Assembly: GCF_002258785.1 (NCBI RefSeq)
Contig: NZ_NOYI01000033.1
Coordinates: 148,499 to 212,498, forward strand
DNA: 64,000 bases
Reading direction: 5' to 3'
From: Rhodococcus sp. 06-235-1A
GTDB lineage: Bacteria; Actinomycetota; Actinomycetes; Mycobacteriales; Mycobacteriaceae
Positions within the stretch are counted from its first letter, which is position 1. Each line of letters opens with the position of its first letter. A model generated the notes under the pieces. That model saw only the letters and a program-made list of their open reading frames with translations. It was not told the DNA's origin and ran no database searches. The translations under genes and the position numbers were made by a program. Shown one piece after another: positions 42,181 through 50,089 of this stretch.

Positions 42181-43378
42181 GTGGGGCCGCGTCGAACTCG
42201 TAGTTCGGCAATTCCAGCGTCGCCGCGTCGGGACCGAGGAATCTGCTGGTGACCGCTTGCACAGGCTTCGATCCGGCCAGGCGAAGTACCCCGCGGAACG
42301 CGGCAACTCCCGCAGCGGTCTTCGGGTGCGCGACGCGAGGCACGCCCGGTGGAAGCTTCTGAGCCTGCTCGACGAACGGCCGCATCCGCGCCTCGAAGGC
42401 CTCGAAGCCGGCGCGATGGTCCTCGGCCCTGGCGAGTTCGCCGGCGAGGACGTAGGCACCGGTGACCGACAGTGTGGTGCCCATCCCGCTCAACGGTGTT
42501 GCGCACCAGGCGGCGTCGCCGAGCATTCCGATTCTGCCGTTCGACCAGCGTGGGGCCTTCACCTGCGCCAGATAGTCGACATAGAGTTCCGAGTCCGGTC
42601 CCAGTGAGTCGAGAATTCGGGGCACTTCCCAGCCGACATCGGCGAACTTCGCTCGCAACGCGGCAACCACCCGTTCGGTGGACGCGCCTTCGTACCCGCC
42701 GTCGTCGGACACCCAGGACAGGCTGAAACGCGTCGTGCCGAGGTTGTCCGGGCGAAGATTGGCGACTCGGGATCCGGGGGCGTTGCACCAACGCCACCAG
42801 CCGTCGTCGCTCGGTCCCTTCGGCAACACCCCGTAGGCGGTGTACAGGCCGACCGGCGTGGTCTCCGCTTCGGCCGGAAACACCAGTTCTCTACTGCTGG
42901 AGCGGACTCCGTCGGCGAACAGGACGAGATCGAACCTCTCCGCTGCGGTCGACGCGAACGTGACGTCCACGCCGTCGGCATCCTGAGCCACGCCGACGAC
43001 GCGATCGCCGTACCGGAATTCGGTTCGCGGACCGGCTGATTCGACGAGAATTCGAGCGAACTCGCCGCGCAGGATTTCCAACTCCGCCGTCGGTCCGTCG
43101 TGGGAGCCGTCACCGGCCGGGAAAGCGGCGATGGTGGCGTCGTTCTCGTCGACGAATCGGGTGCCCTTCTCGGTGGTGCCGTTGGCGAGCAATGTCGCGT
43201 CCATGCCCATCCGCCGCAGCACCTCGCGGCCCGATCCACGAACGTCGATGTTCTGGCCACCGAGCCGCAAGTGCGGAGCGCGTTCGACGACGGTGACGTC
43301 GTAACCGGCCCTGTCCAGCCAGAAGGCCACGGTGGGTCCGGCGATGCTGGCACCGGTGACGAGCACACGAGAAGTCAT
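42170..43378 (-). CDS. FAD-dependent monooxygenase (PHBH/TetX-like)
   Basis: 402 residues. The dinucleotide-binding motif is VLVTGASIAGPTVAFWL followed by VVERAPHLRLGGQNIDVRG; the FAD ribityl-phosphate motif is NGRIGMLGDAAWCATPLSG, of the group A flavoprotein monooxygenases. No membrane or signal segment is visible. It is transcribed toward the SIP gene, ends at repeat B, and shares the upstream 118-base region with the ferric iron transporter, which contains an iron box. It could tailor an aromatic part of the siderophore or be a bystander; nothing in the sequence decides this. Confidence 0.85.
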   Translation of the reverse strand: MTSRVLVTGASIAGPTVAFWLDRAGYDVTVVERAPHLRLGGQNIDVRGSGREVLRRMGMDATLLANGTTEKGTRFVDENDATIAAFPAGDGSHDGPTAELEILRGEFARILVESAGPRTEFRYGDRVVGVAQDADGVDVTFASTAAERFDLVLFADGVRSSSRELVFPAEAETTPVGLYTAYGVLPKGPSDDGWWRWCNAPGSRVANLRPDNLGTTRFSLSWVSDDGGYEGASTERVVAALRAKFADVGWEVPRILDSLGPDSELYVDYLAQVKAPRWSNGRIGMLGDAAWCATPLSGMGTTLSVTGAYVLAGELARAEDHRAGFEAFEARMRPFVEQAQKLPPGVPRVAHPKTAAGVAAFRGVLRLAGSKPVQAVTSRFLGPDAATLELPNYEFDAAPRER

Positions 43379-43425
43379 GAGGGCGGTAATGCCCGGGCGG
43401 GTGGCCGTTCAATCCGAAGGGGAAA

Positions 43426-43444
43426 GTAGCTGAGCCTCACCTTG
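43426..43444 (+). promoter_or_regulatory. IdeR/DmdR-like iron box before the ferric iron transporter
   Basis: GTAGCTGAGCCTCACCTTG matches the consensus at 12 of 19 positions. It lies 53 bases before the binding-protein start, in the region shared with the divergent monooxygenase gene. Confidence 0.5.
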
Positions 43445-43496
43445 GTGGTGTACTTTCATCGAATTGTCCGAATAACCCGTTTTCGTCAGGAGAACC

Positions 43497-44540
43497 GTGT
43501 TCACCGTTCGACGTCTGGCGCTGCTCTCGTGCAGCGCAACCCTCGCCCTCGGTCTCGTCGCCTGCAGCTCGGATAGCTCTTCCGACGAGGCCGCGTCCTC
43601 CTCCGAGTCCGCCACCGCAGACACCGCACTGGTGGTGTACTCCGGCCGCGGTGAAGAGCTCGTCGACCCACTGATCGAACGCATCGGCGGCGGTATCGAG
43701 GTCGACTACTCGGGCAACACCAACGCCCAGGCCGCGAAGATCCTCGAAGAGGGCGACGCGACGCCGGCCGACGTCTTCTACGGCCAGGATGCAGGCGCCC
43801 TCGGCGCACTCGACGAGGCAGGCGCACTCGCGCCACTGCCCGAGGACATCCTCTCGCTCGTCCCCGAGCAGTACCGCGGCACCGACGGCACCTGGGTCGC
43901 CACGTCCGCACGGGCCCGCGTGCTGGCCTACAACTCCGATTCGGTGCAGGCAGCAGACCTGCCGACCGGCATCGACGGACTGCTCGATCCTCGCTGGCGC
44001 GGACAGATCGGCTACGCACCGACCAACGCGTCGTTCCAGGCCTTCGTCACCGCCCTGCGCGTGCAGCGCGGCGAGGACGGAGCTCGCACCTGGCTCGAAG
44101 GATTCGTCGCCAACGAGCCCGTCGCCTTCGAGGGCAACGGCCCGCTGCTGACCGCCGTCAACGACGGACAGGTGGCCACCGGCCTGCTCAACCACTACTA
44201 CTGGTACCCCTTCAAGGACGAGAACGGTGCCGACGCTCCCGTCGAGCTGCATTACTTCGAGCCCGGCGACCCCGGCGCACTGATCAACGTCGCCGGTGCC
44301 GGTGTGCTGGCCGCCTCCGACAATCAGGAAGCGGCATTCGACTTCGTGCGTGAGTTGCTCTCGACCGAATCGCAGACCTACTTCGCGAACGAGACCGCCG
44401 AATACCCCGTCATCGACGGCGTCACCTCGGACTACGACCTTCCGCCGCTGTCCGAGCTGGGCTCGACCGATCTCGATCTGGGCCGGCTGTCATCCCTCGA
44501 GGAGACCCAGACCCTTCTGACCGACGTCGGAATCATCTAG
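43497..44540 (+). CDS. Ferric iron-binding lipoprotein (FbpA/FutA-like)
   Basis: 347 residues, GTG start with CAGGAG upstream. The signal peptide ends in the lipobox GLVAC (C23), followed by a Ser/Glu-rich linker. The mature protein is a class II binding fold for free ferric iron: LVVYSGRGEELVDPLIERI, YSGNTNAQAAKILEEG, ADVFYGQDAGALGALDEAG, and a double tyrosine in NHYYWYPF, where FbpA-type proteins coordinate Fe3+. It is the first gene of a three-gene operon with a two-domain permease and an ATPase. It complements siderophore uptake by taking iron released outside the cell. Confidence 0.9.
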   Translation: MFTVRRLALLSCSATLALGLVACSSDSSSDEAASSSESATADTALVVYSGRGEELVDPLIERIGGGIEVDYSGNTNAQAAKILEEGDATPADVFYGQDAGALGALDEAGALAPLPEDILSLVPEQYRGTDGTWVATSARARVLAYNSDSVQAADLPTGIDGLLDPRWRGQIGYAPTNASFQAFVTALRVQRGEDGARTWLEGFVANEPVAFEGNGPLLTAVNDGQVATGLLNHYYWYPFKDENGADAPVELHYFEPGDPGALINVAGAGVLAASDNQEAAFDFVRELLSTESQTYFANETAEYPVIDGVTSDYDLPPLSELGSTDLDLGRLSSLEETQTLLTDVGII

Positions 44541-44543
44541 TTC

Positions 44544-46112
44544 GTGCTCGAGTCTGCACTCCAGCCGCTTCGGCGGCGCCACTTCGGCGGTCGTCCCGTT
44601 CTCGGGACGGCCGCGTTGTGCGTGGGAGCGCTGACGCTGACACCGTTGGTGTACCTGTTCGTTCGAGCGTTCGACGGTGGTACCGAGAAGGTCTTGGGGC
44701 TGCTCCTGCGGCAACGCACCCTCGATCTCGTCGTCCGGACGGCCACGCTCGCGCTCACCGTGGTGGTCGCATCCGTCGTGGTGGGGACGCTACTGGCCTG
44801 GTTGACCGTACGAACCGATCTGCCGGGTCGACGCGTCTTCTCGATGATCCTTGCGGCACCGTTGGCCATCCCGTCGTACGTGTCGGGCTATCTGTGGATT
44901 GCCGAATTCCCCTCACTTGCGGGGTTTTCCGGCGCAGCGCTGGTGCTCACACTGTCCTGCTTCCCGCTGGTGATGCTGCCGGTGTCCGCGGCGTTCGCCA
45001 CCGCGGACCCGTCGTTGGCCGAAGTGTCCCGCACCCTCGGCCGCGGGGCCGTGCGCACCGCATTGACCGTCGAGTGTCGACGCGTCGTTCCGGCGGCAGC
45101 GGCGGGCGCGCTGCTGGTCGCGCTGTACACCATCAGTGATTTCGGGGCGGTCGCGCTGATGCGTTACGACGCCTTCACTCTCGGCATCTACAGCGCCTAC
45201 CGCGGCGGGCTCGACCGTACCGCGGCTGCAGTTCTCGGCCTGGTGCTCGTGGTGGGCGCGTTGGTGCTCACCCTCCTCGAACGACGTGCCCGACGCGGGG
45301 CCACGGCGCGCGTGGGATCGGGCACCGACCGGATGGCCGAGCCTGTCGTTCTCGGCCGGTGGCGCGTGCCGGCTCTGACTGTTGTCGTTGCTGCCCTGAG
45401 TGTTTCGGTGCTGGTACCGATACTGGCATTGGCGCGGTGGCTGAGCCGATCGCTGCGCTTCACCGTCGACTGGTCGGACGTGCTGGCTGTCGGTGCCAAG
45501 ACAGTTCAGTACTCGGCGACCGCCGCTCTGGTGGTGGCGGTGCTTGCGTTGCCGGTCGCGCTGTTCGCGGCCCGATCCACCTCCCGAAGTGCCCGCACCG
45601 CCGAGTTGTCCACGTACATCGCGCACGGACTCCCCGGTATCACCGTCGGGCTCGCCACGGTGTTTCTCGGCATCAGGTTCCTACCGTCGTTCTACCAGAC
45701 CGCGGTACTGCTGGTGCTGGCCTACGTGGTGCTGTTCCTGCCGTTGGCCGTCGGCAGCACCAGGGCCGTCGTCGACGCCACTCCCGTTGTCCTCGAGGAT
45801 GTCTCACGTACGCTGGGCGCCGGCCGGCTGCGTACCGACCTTCGAGTGACGATTCCGATCGCCGCACCGGGCATCGCCGCCGGGGCCGCTCTGGTCTTCC
45901 TGACCGTCGCCAAAGAGCTACCGGCGACGTTGATGCTGCGCCCTCGGGGAGTCGACACACTCGCGACTACGCTGTGGTCCACCACCGAGGCGTTCCGATA
46001 CGGCGAGGCGGCTCCCTATGCCCTGGTCCTGATCCTGATCTCCGTGGTCCCGACGGTCGTTCTGACACGGGCGCTGGGGCGAACGACGAGGAAGCGAGTG
46101 GCACTGTCATGA
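44544..46112 (+). CDS. Ferric iron ABC transporter permease (FbpB-like, two-domain)
   Basis: 522 residues, about twelve membrane helices in two homologous halves. Each half carries an EAA-like cytoplasmic loop: EVSRTLGRGAVRTALTVECR and EDVSRTLGAGRLRTDLRVTI. The start is GTG, three bases after the FbpA stop; the stop overlaps the ATPase start (ATGA). This fused-permease layout is typical of FbpB/SfuB. Confidence 0.92.
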   Translation: MLESALQPLRRRHFGGRPVLGTAALCVGALTLTPLVYLFVRAFDGGTEKVLGLLLRQRTLDLVVRTATLALTVVVASVVVGTLLAWLTVRTDLPGRRVFSMILAAPLAIPSYVSGYLWIAEFPSLAGFSGAALVLTLSCFPLVMLPVSAAFATADPSLAEVSRTLGRGAVRTALTVECRRVVPAAAAGALLVALYTISDFGAVALMRYDAFTLGIYSAYRGGLDRTAAAVLGLVLVVGALVLTLLERRARRGATARVGSGTDRMAEPVVLGRWRVPALTVVVAALSVSVLVPILALARWLSRSLRFTVDWSDVLAVGAKTVQYSATAALVVAVLALPVALFAARSTSRSARTAELSTYIAHGLPGITVGLATVFLGIRFLPSFYQTAVLLVLAYVVLFLPLAVGSTRAVVDATPVVLEDVSRTLGAGRLRTDLRVTIPIAAPGIAAGAALVFLTVAKELPATLMLRPRGVDTLATTLWSTTEAFRYGEAAPYALVLILISVVPTVVLTRALGRTTRKRVALS

Positions 46113-47164
46113 GCATGGTGATGGCGGGTCTCGTTGCCTCGTACGGCAGTACGGCGGTGCTGCACGGCATCGATCTCGACCTCGGCGACGGCGAGATGCT
46201 CGCCGTTCTCGGACCCTCCGGCTGCGGCAAGACGACTCTGTTGCGATCGATCGCCGGTCTGCACCGTATCGACGCGGGCCGGATCACCTCCGACGGACGA
46301 GACCTCTCCGTTGCCGGACGAATCCAGGTACCTCCGGAGAAGCGGGGGATAGGGCTGATGCCGCAGGAAGGTGGACTCTTTCCCCACCTGACTGTGCGCA
46401 GAAACATCGAATTCGGTTTGCGCACAGGGTTCGTGCGGCAGTATCTGTCCGGCCGAGCGGAGCGGTCGCGACGCGTCGACGAGATGCTCGAGCTCGTCGG
46501 ACTACCCGATGCCGGTGGGGTGAAGCCCAGCGAACTCTCGGGCGGTCAGCAGCAGCGCATCGCCCTGGCGCGTGCGTTGGCACCGGCTCCGTCGGTGGTG
46601 TTGATGGACGAGCCGTTCGCCGCTCTCGACGCGGGGCTGCGCACCTCGATCAGACAGGACGTACGAGAGTTGTTGAAGGCCAACAAGACCGCGTCGATTC
46701 TCGTCACTCATGATCGTGCCGAGGCTCTCGGGACGGCCGACCGGGTGGCGGTGCTGCTGGGCGGGCGCTGCGCTCAGGTCGACACACCGCGAGAAGTGTA
46801 CGAACGGCCGGCCACGCCTGCCGTGGCGCAATTCGTCGGCGACGCGTACTTCCTCGACGCCGAGGGCCACGGCGACTGCGTCGAGACGATCCTCGGACGA
46901 ATCGAGACCACCAGTCGCGCGACAGGGCACGGGCAGGTTCTGCTCCGCCCCGAACAGTTGGTGGTCTCCGATCTCGAGGACGGCGCATTCGTCGTCGAGC
47001 ACGAGTTCTTCACCGGCCCCGAATCCTCGGTCACTCTGCGGCACACCGATACCGGGCTGCGGCTTCGAGTCATTGCCCGCACCTCCGATCGATTTGCCCC
47101 CGGCACCGTTGTCGCGGTCTCCGTGACAACTCCGGTGCACTGGTTCGCGGGCTCTGCGGACTAG
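46109..47164 (+). CDS. Ferric iron ABC transporter ATP-binding protein (FbpC-like)
   Basis: 351 residues. Walker A is GPSGCGKTT, the signature is SELSGGQQQRIALARAL, Walker B is VVLMDEPFAALD and the switch histidine is in ILVTHDRAEALG. A C-terminal TOBE-like part (about 260-351) with LLRPEQLVVSDLEDG follows, as in FbpC. The frame is open from 45359, antisense-like to the permease, but the ATG at 46109 in the ATGA overlap is the natural start. Its stop overlaps by 4 bases with the stop of the convergent gene, marking the right border of the iron island. Confidence 0.92.
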   Translation: MSMVMAGLVASYGSTAVLHGIDLDLGDGEMLAVLGPSGCGKTTLLRSIAGLHRIDAGRITSDGRDLSVAGRIQVPPEKRGIGLMPQEGGLFPHLTVRRNIEFGLRTGFVRQYLSGRAERSRRVDEMLELVGLPDAGGVKPSELSGGQQQRIALARALAPAPSVVLMDEPFAALDAGLRTSIRQDVRELLKANKTASILVTHDRAEALGTADRVAVLLGGRCAQVDTPREVYERPATPAVAQFVGDAYFLDAEGHGDCVETILGRIETTSRATGHGQVLLRPEQLVVSDLEDGAFVVEHEFFTGPESSVTLRHTDTGLRLRVIARTSDRFAPGTVVAVSVTTPVHWFAGSAD

Positions 47165-47727
47165 GTTCGCAACTCCACGAGCGGGATCGGATCCTCCTGG
47201 CCGGGCCAGGTACCGAACAAGTGTGGCAGCTCGGTGGCACTGGCCTCGATCACCCGTCGGACATACAGGCGCGGTGACGTCGACGGGTGCCCACCGGTAC
47301 CCCGGACCCGCGTAGTGGATTCGCGTACCGTTCGAGCACCATCGGGCGAGTGCACCACCAGTTCCGCCTGTTCAGCACCGTCGACGATGGCCGCGGTGGT
47401 CACTGTCACGTACACCGGATCGCCGACGCCGTCGTAGACCCAACGCGTGCCCAGTACCGAATGTTCCATCGTGGCAACGAGATACGCGTCGGCCCCGCCC
47501 AGTGGCGCGCTGCGGTAGGTCAGGGGTACCTGAAACACCGTGCCCGACGCTGTCCGCACGAGATGGGTTTCGATGCCGACGTCCCCGGCCGGATCGTCGA
47601 AACGATATGCGCCGACGGCCTCGAGGTCGGTGCTGCCGTGACCGGCGAACCACGTCTGCGTCGGAAGCCAGGCCGAGATCGCCTCCAATTTCGAGGGGAC
47701 GAGCGTCGCGCGATGAATGATGGACAT
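47161..47727 (-). CDS. Stand-alone maltokinase N-terminal cap-like protein
   Basis: 188 residues. It resembles the N-terminal cap domain of maltokinases and related actinobacterial proteins: IISAWLPTQTW-like start (EAISAWLPTQTWFAG), a beta-rich middle (VFQVPLTYRSAPLGGADAY, MEHSVLGTRWVYDGVGDPVY) and no kinase catalytic domain. Similar cap-only proteins occur in actinobacteria near glucan genes, but none are here. It lies 10 bases downstream of the MFS gene on the same strand, so the two may be co-transcribed. Function unknown; the family assignment is from the conserved WFAG and YLVATMEHSVLGTRWVYDG pattern. Confidence 0.65.
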   Translation of the reverse strand: MSIIHRATLVPSKLEAISAWLPTQTWFAGHGSTDLEAVGAYRFDDPAGDVGIETHLVRTASGTVFQVPLTYRSAPLGGADAYLVATMEHSVLGTRWVYDGVGDPVYVTVTTAAIVDGAEQAELVVHSPDGARTVRESTTRVRGTGGHPSTSPRLYVRRVIEASATELPHLFGTWPGQEDPIPLVELRT

Positions 47728-47737
47728 GGAGTGAAAG

Positions 47738-49141
47738 CTACTCGGCCGAACGCTTGGGCATCAGGACGGCGGCCGCGGTCATGATCACGGCGGCGATCAT
47801 GACGCCGATGAAGACCAGATGGATGGCGTCGGACAGTTGTTCGGGTTCGGGGTTTCCGGAGACGCGGGCGTTGACGATCGCGCCGAACACCGCAACACCG
47901 ACGGCGCTGCCGATGGAGCGGGCGAACATGTTGGTGGAGGTGACGACGCCGCGTTCGGCCCAGTCGACGCTCGACTGCGCGGCGATCAGCGTGGGGCTCG
48001 CGATCAGACCCATGCCGAGGCCGATGACGAAGCATGCTGCCGCCACATGCCAGATCTGAGATTCGGCGTCGAGCAGCGTCGTCAATGCAGCGCCGACGAT
48101 GCCGAGCGAACCGCCGACCAGAGCCGTCGTGCGGAAGCCGAAGCGGAGATAGACCCGGCCGGATTGCGAGGCCGCAATGGGCCACCCGAGGGTGAGCGTG
48201 GACAGCGAGAAGCCGGCGACGATCGCGCCCGTACCGAACACGCCCTGCACGAACGTCGGAACATACGAGGTCAGGCCGAGGATCAGCGCACCGACGAGCA
48301 GCGAGATGACACTGCTGACCACGAGGACGCGTCGGGTGAACACCCACAGCGGCAGGATGGGCTCCTCTGCGCGCGATTCCACCCAGGCGAATACTGCGAG
48401 GAGACCGAATCCACCGACGAAGATCGCGATGCTGATCGGCGAACCCCACGCCCAGGACTGGCCACCTTCGAGGAGACCGAGCAACACCATCGTCGCGCCG
48501 ACGGTGAGCAGGGCGGCCCCGAGGTAGTCGATCTTGGGCTTGGCGCGTTCGACGGCACCTTCCTCGAACTTGCGCAACATGATGAACGCGGCCAACGCGC
48601 ACAGCGGAATGTTGATGAAGAAGATCCATCGCCAGGACAGAAACTCGGAGAAGATGCCGCCGAGGGCAGGCCCGAGCACCGAGGAAATGGCCCACACGCT
48701 GGCCAGATAGCCCTGGACCTTGGCGCGCTCGGCCAGGGTGTAGATGTCGCCGGCGATAGTGATGGCCATCGGCTGCACGGCACCTGCACCGAGGCCCTGC
48801 ACGGCGCGGAAAGCGATCAGAGCAGGCATGCTCCACGCCAGGCCGCACAGAATGGAGCCGAGGCAGAACACCGCGATGCCGAACAGCATGATCTTCTTGC
48901 GGCCGAACAGGTCGGCCAGCTTGCCGTAGAGCGGCACCGAGACCGCCTGCGCGAGCAGGTAGATCGAGAACAACCACGGGAACTGCGCAAACCCGCCGAG
49001 GTCACCGACGATGGTGAGCACCGCAGTGGCGATGATCGTGGCGTCCAGCGCCACCAGTGACGAACTGAGCATCAGCGCGATCAGGATGGGACCGCGTTCG
49101 GAGCGGAATCCGATGTCCGGGGTCGATTCGGTCGTTGCCAT
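47738..49141 (-). CDS. MFS drug/metabolite exporter (DHA2, EmrB/QacA type)
   Basis: 467 residues and about 14 membrane helices. Motif A is GKLADLFGRKKIMLFG, motif C-like glycine/proline pattern is WAISSVLGPALGGIFSEFLSWRW (split here by helix boundaries), and the motif D1 region is SSSLVALDATIIATAVLTIV. It is a proton-driven exporter. It sits next to the iron island but on the opposite strand, close to purC. It could export the siderophore, as no other exporter is present, but it has no visible iron box, so that remains a guess. Upstream it is divergent from purC. Confidence 0.88.
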   Translation of the reverse strand: MATTESTPDIGFRSERGPILIALMLSSSLVALDATIIATAVLTIVGDLGGFAQFPWLFSIYLLAQAVSVPLYGKLADLFGRKKIMLFGIAVFCLGSILCGLAWSMPALIAFRAVQGLGAGAVQPMAITIAGDIYTLAERAKVQGYLASVWAISSVLGPALGGIFSEFLSWRWIFFINIPLCALAAFIMLRKFEEGAVERAKPKIDYLGAALLTVGATMVLLGLLEGGQSWAWGSPISIAIFVGGFGLLAVFAWVESRAEEPILPLWVFTRRVLVVSSVISLLVGALILGLTSYVPTFVQGVFGTGAIVAGFSLSTLTLGWPIAASQSGRVYLRFGFRTTALVGGSLGIVGAALTTLLDAESQIWHVAAACFVIGLGMGLIASPTLIAAQSSVDWAERGVVTSTNMFARSIGSAVGVAVFGAIVNARVSGNPEPEQLSDAIHLVFIGVMIAAVIMTAAAVLMPKRSAE

Positions 49142-49204
49142 TGCTACTCATTGTGATCCCTGCCTTCCGACGCGGCGGCACCGGCCCAGATAGTGTTGAA
49201 CACC

Positions 49205-50089
49205 GTGCGACCATCACTGAGTAGCTACGAGCATCTGGCCGGCGGCAAGGTCCGCGATCTGTACACCATCGACGACGCGCATCTGCTGCTCGTCGCGAGC
49301 GATCGAATCTCGGCCTACGACCACATCCTCGAGACACCCATCCCGGACAAGGGACGTGTGCTGACGGCCATGAGCGTGTTCTTCTTCGAAGAACTGGGCG
49401 GCGTCAACCACCTTGCCGGTGATCCATTGGACGAGCGAATTCCCGCCGAACTGCTCGGCCGCGCCCTGGTGGTGAAGAAACTGAACATGGTTCCGGTCGA
49501 ATGCGTCGCTCGCGGGTACCTCACCGGATCCGGATTGGCGGACTACAACGCGACCGGAGCAGTCTGCGGGGTCCAACTGCCTCCTGGACTCGTCGAATCC
49601 AGCAAGCTCGACCAGGCGATCTTCACGCCCGCCTCCAAGGCCGACATCGGCGACCACGACGAGAACATCACCTTCGAGCAGGTTGTCGATCAGGTCGGTG
49701 CCGAGCTCGCGTTCAAGCTGCGTGAAGACACCATCGAGATCTACTCCCGCGCGGCCAATTTCGCTCTGGAACGCGGAATCATTCTTGCGGACACCAAGTT
49801 CGAGTTCGGCACCGACGCCGACGGCAATCTCGTACTCGCCGACGAAGTGCTCACTCCCGATTCCTCGCGGTACTGGCCCGCCGATTCGTACCAGGAAGGT
49901 CGGGTCCAGCCCAGCTTCGACAAGCAATTCGTGCGCGACTGGTTGACCGGCGAATCCGGCTGGGACCGCAAGTCCGACACCCCGCCGCCACCGTTGCCGG
50001 ACGACATCGTCGCCGCAACCCGCAGCCGCTACATCGAGGCCTACGAGCGCATCTCGGGCCTGAACTTCGACGATTGGGTCACGCCATGA
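49205..50089 (+). CDS. purC: SAICAR synthetase
   Basis: 294 residues, fusing aspartate to CAIR with ATP in purine synthesis. The start is placed at GTG 49205, giving VRPSLSSYEHLAGGKVRDLY, the usual PurC N-terminus; a GTG at 49193 is an in-frame alternative. Signatures are LLLVASDRISAYDHIL, VPVECVARGYLTGSG, LADTKFEFG and DEVLTPDSSRYWP, all present. It is of the longer actinobacterial/fungal-type length. The stop overlaps the oligopeptidase start (ATGA), so the two are coupled. Confidence 0.96.
   Translation: MRPSLSSYEHLAGGKVRDLYTIDDAHLLLVASDRISAYDHILETPIPDKGRVLTAMSVFFFEELGGVNHLAGDPLDERIPAELLGRALVVKKLNMVPVECVARGYLTGSGLADYNATGAVCGVQLPPGLVESSKLDQAIFTPASKADIGDHDENITFEQVVDQVGAELAFKLREDTIEIYSRAANFALERGIILADTKFEFGTDADGNLVLADEVLTPDSSRYWPADSYQEGRVQPSFDKQFVRDWLTGESGWDRKSDTPPPPLPDDIVAATRSRYIEAYERISGLNFDDWVTP

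Noticed and set aside
47819..49060. 413-residue forward open frame opposite the MFS gene
   Set aside because: It is antisense to a clear 14-helix transporter and has a charged low-complexity composition.
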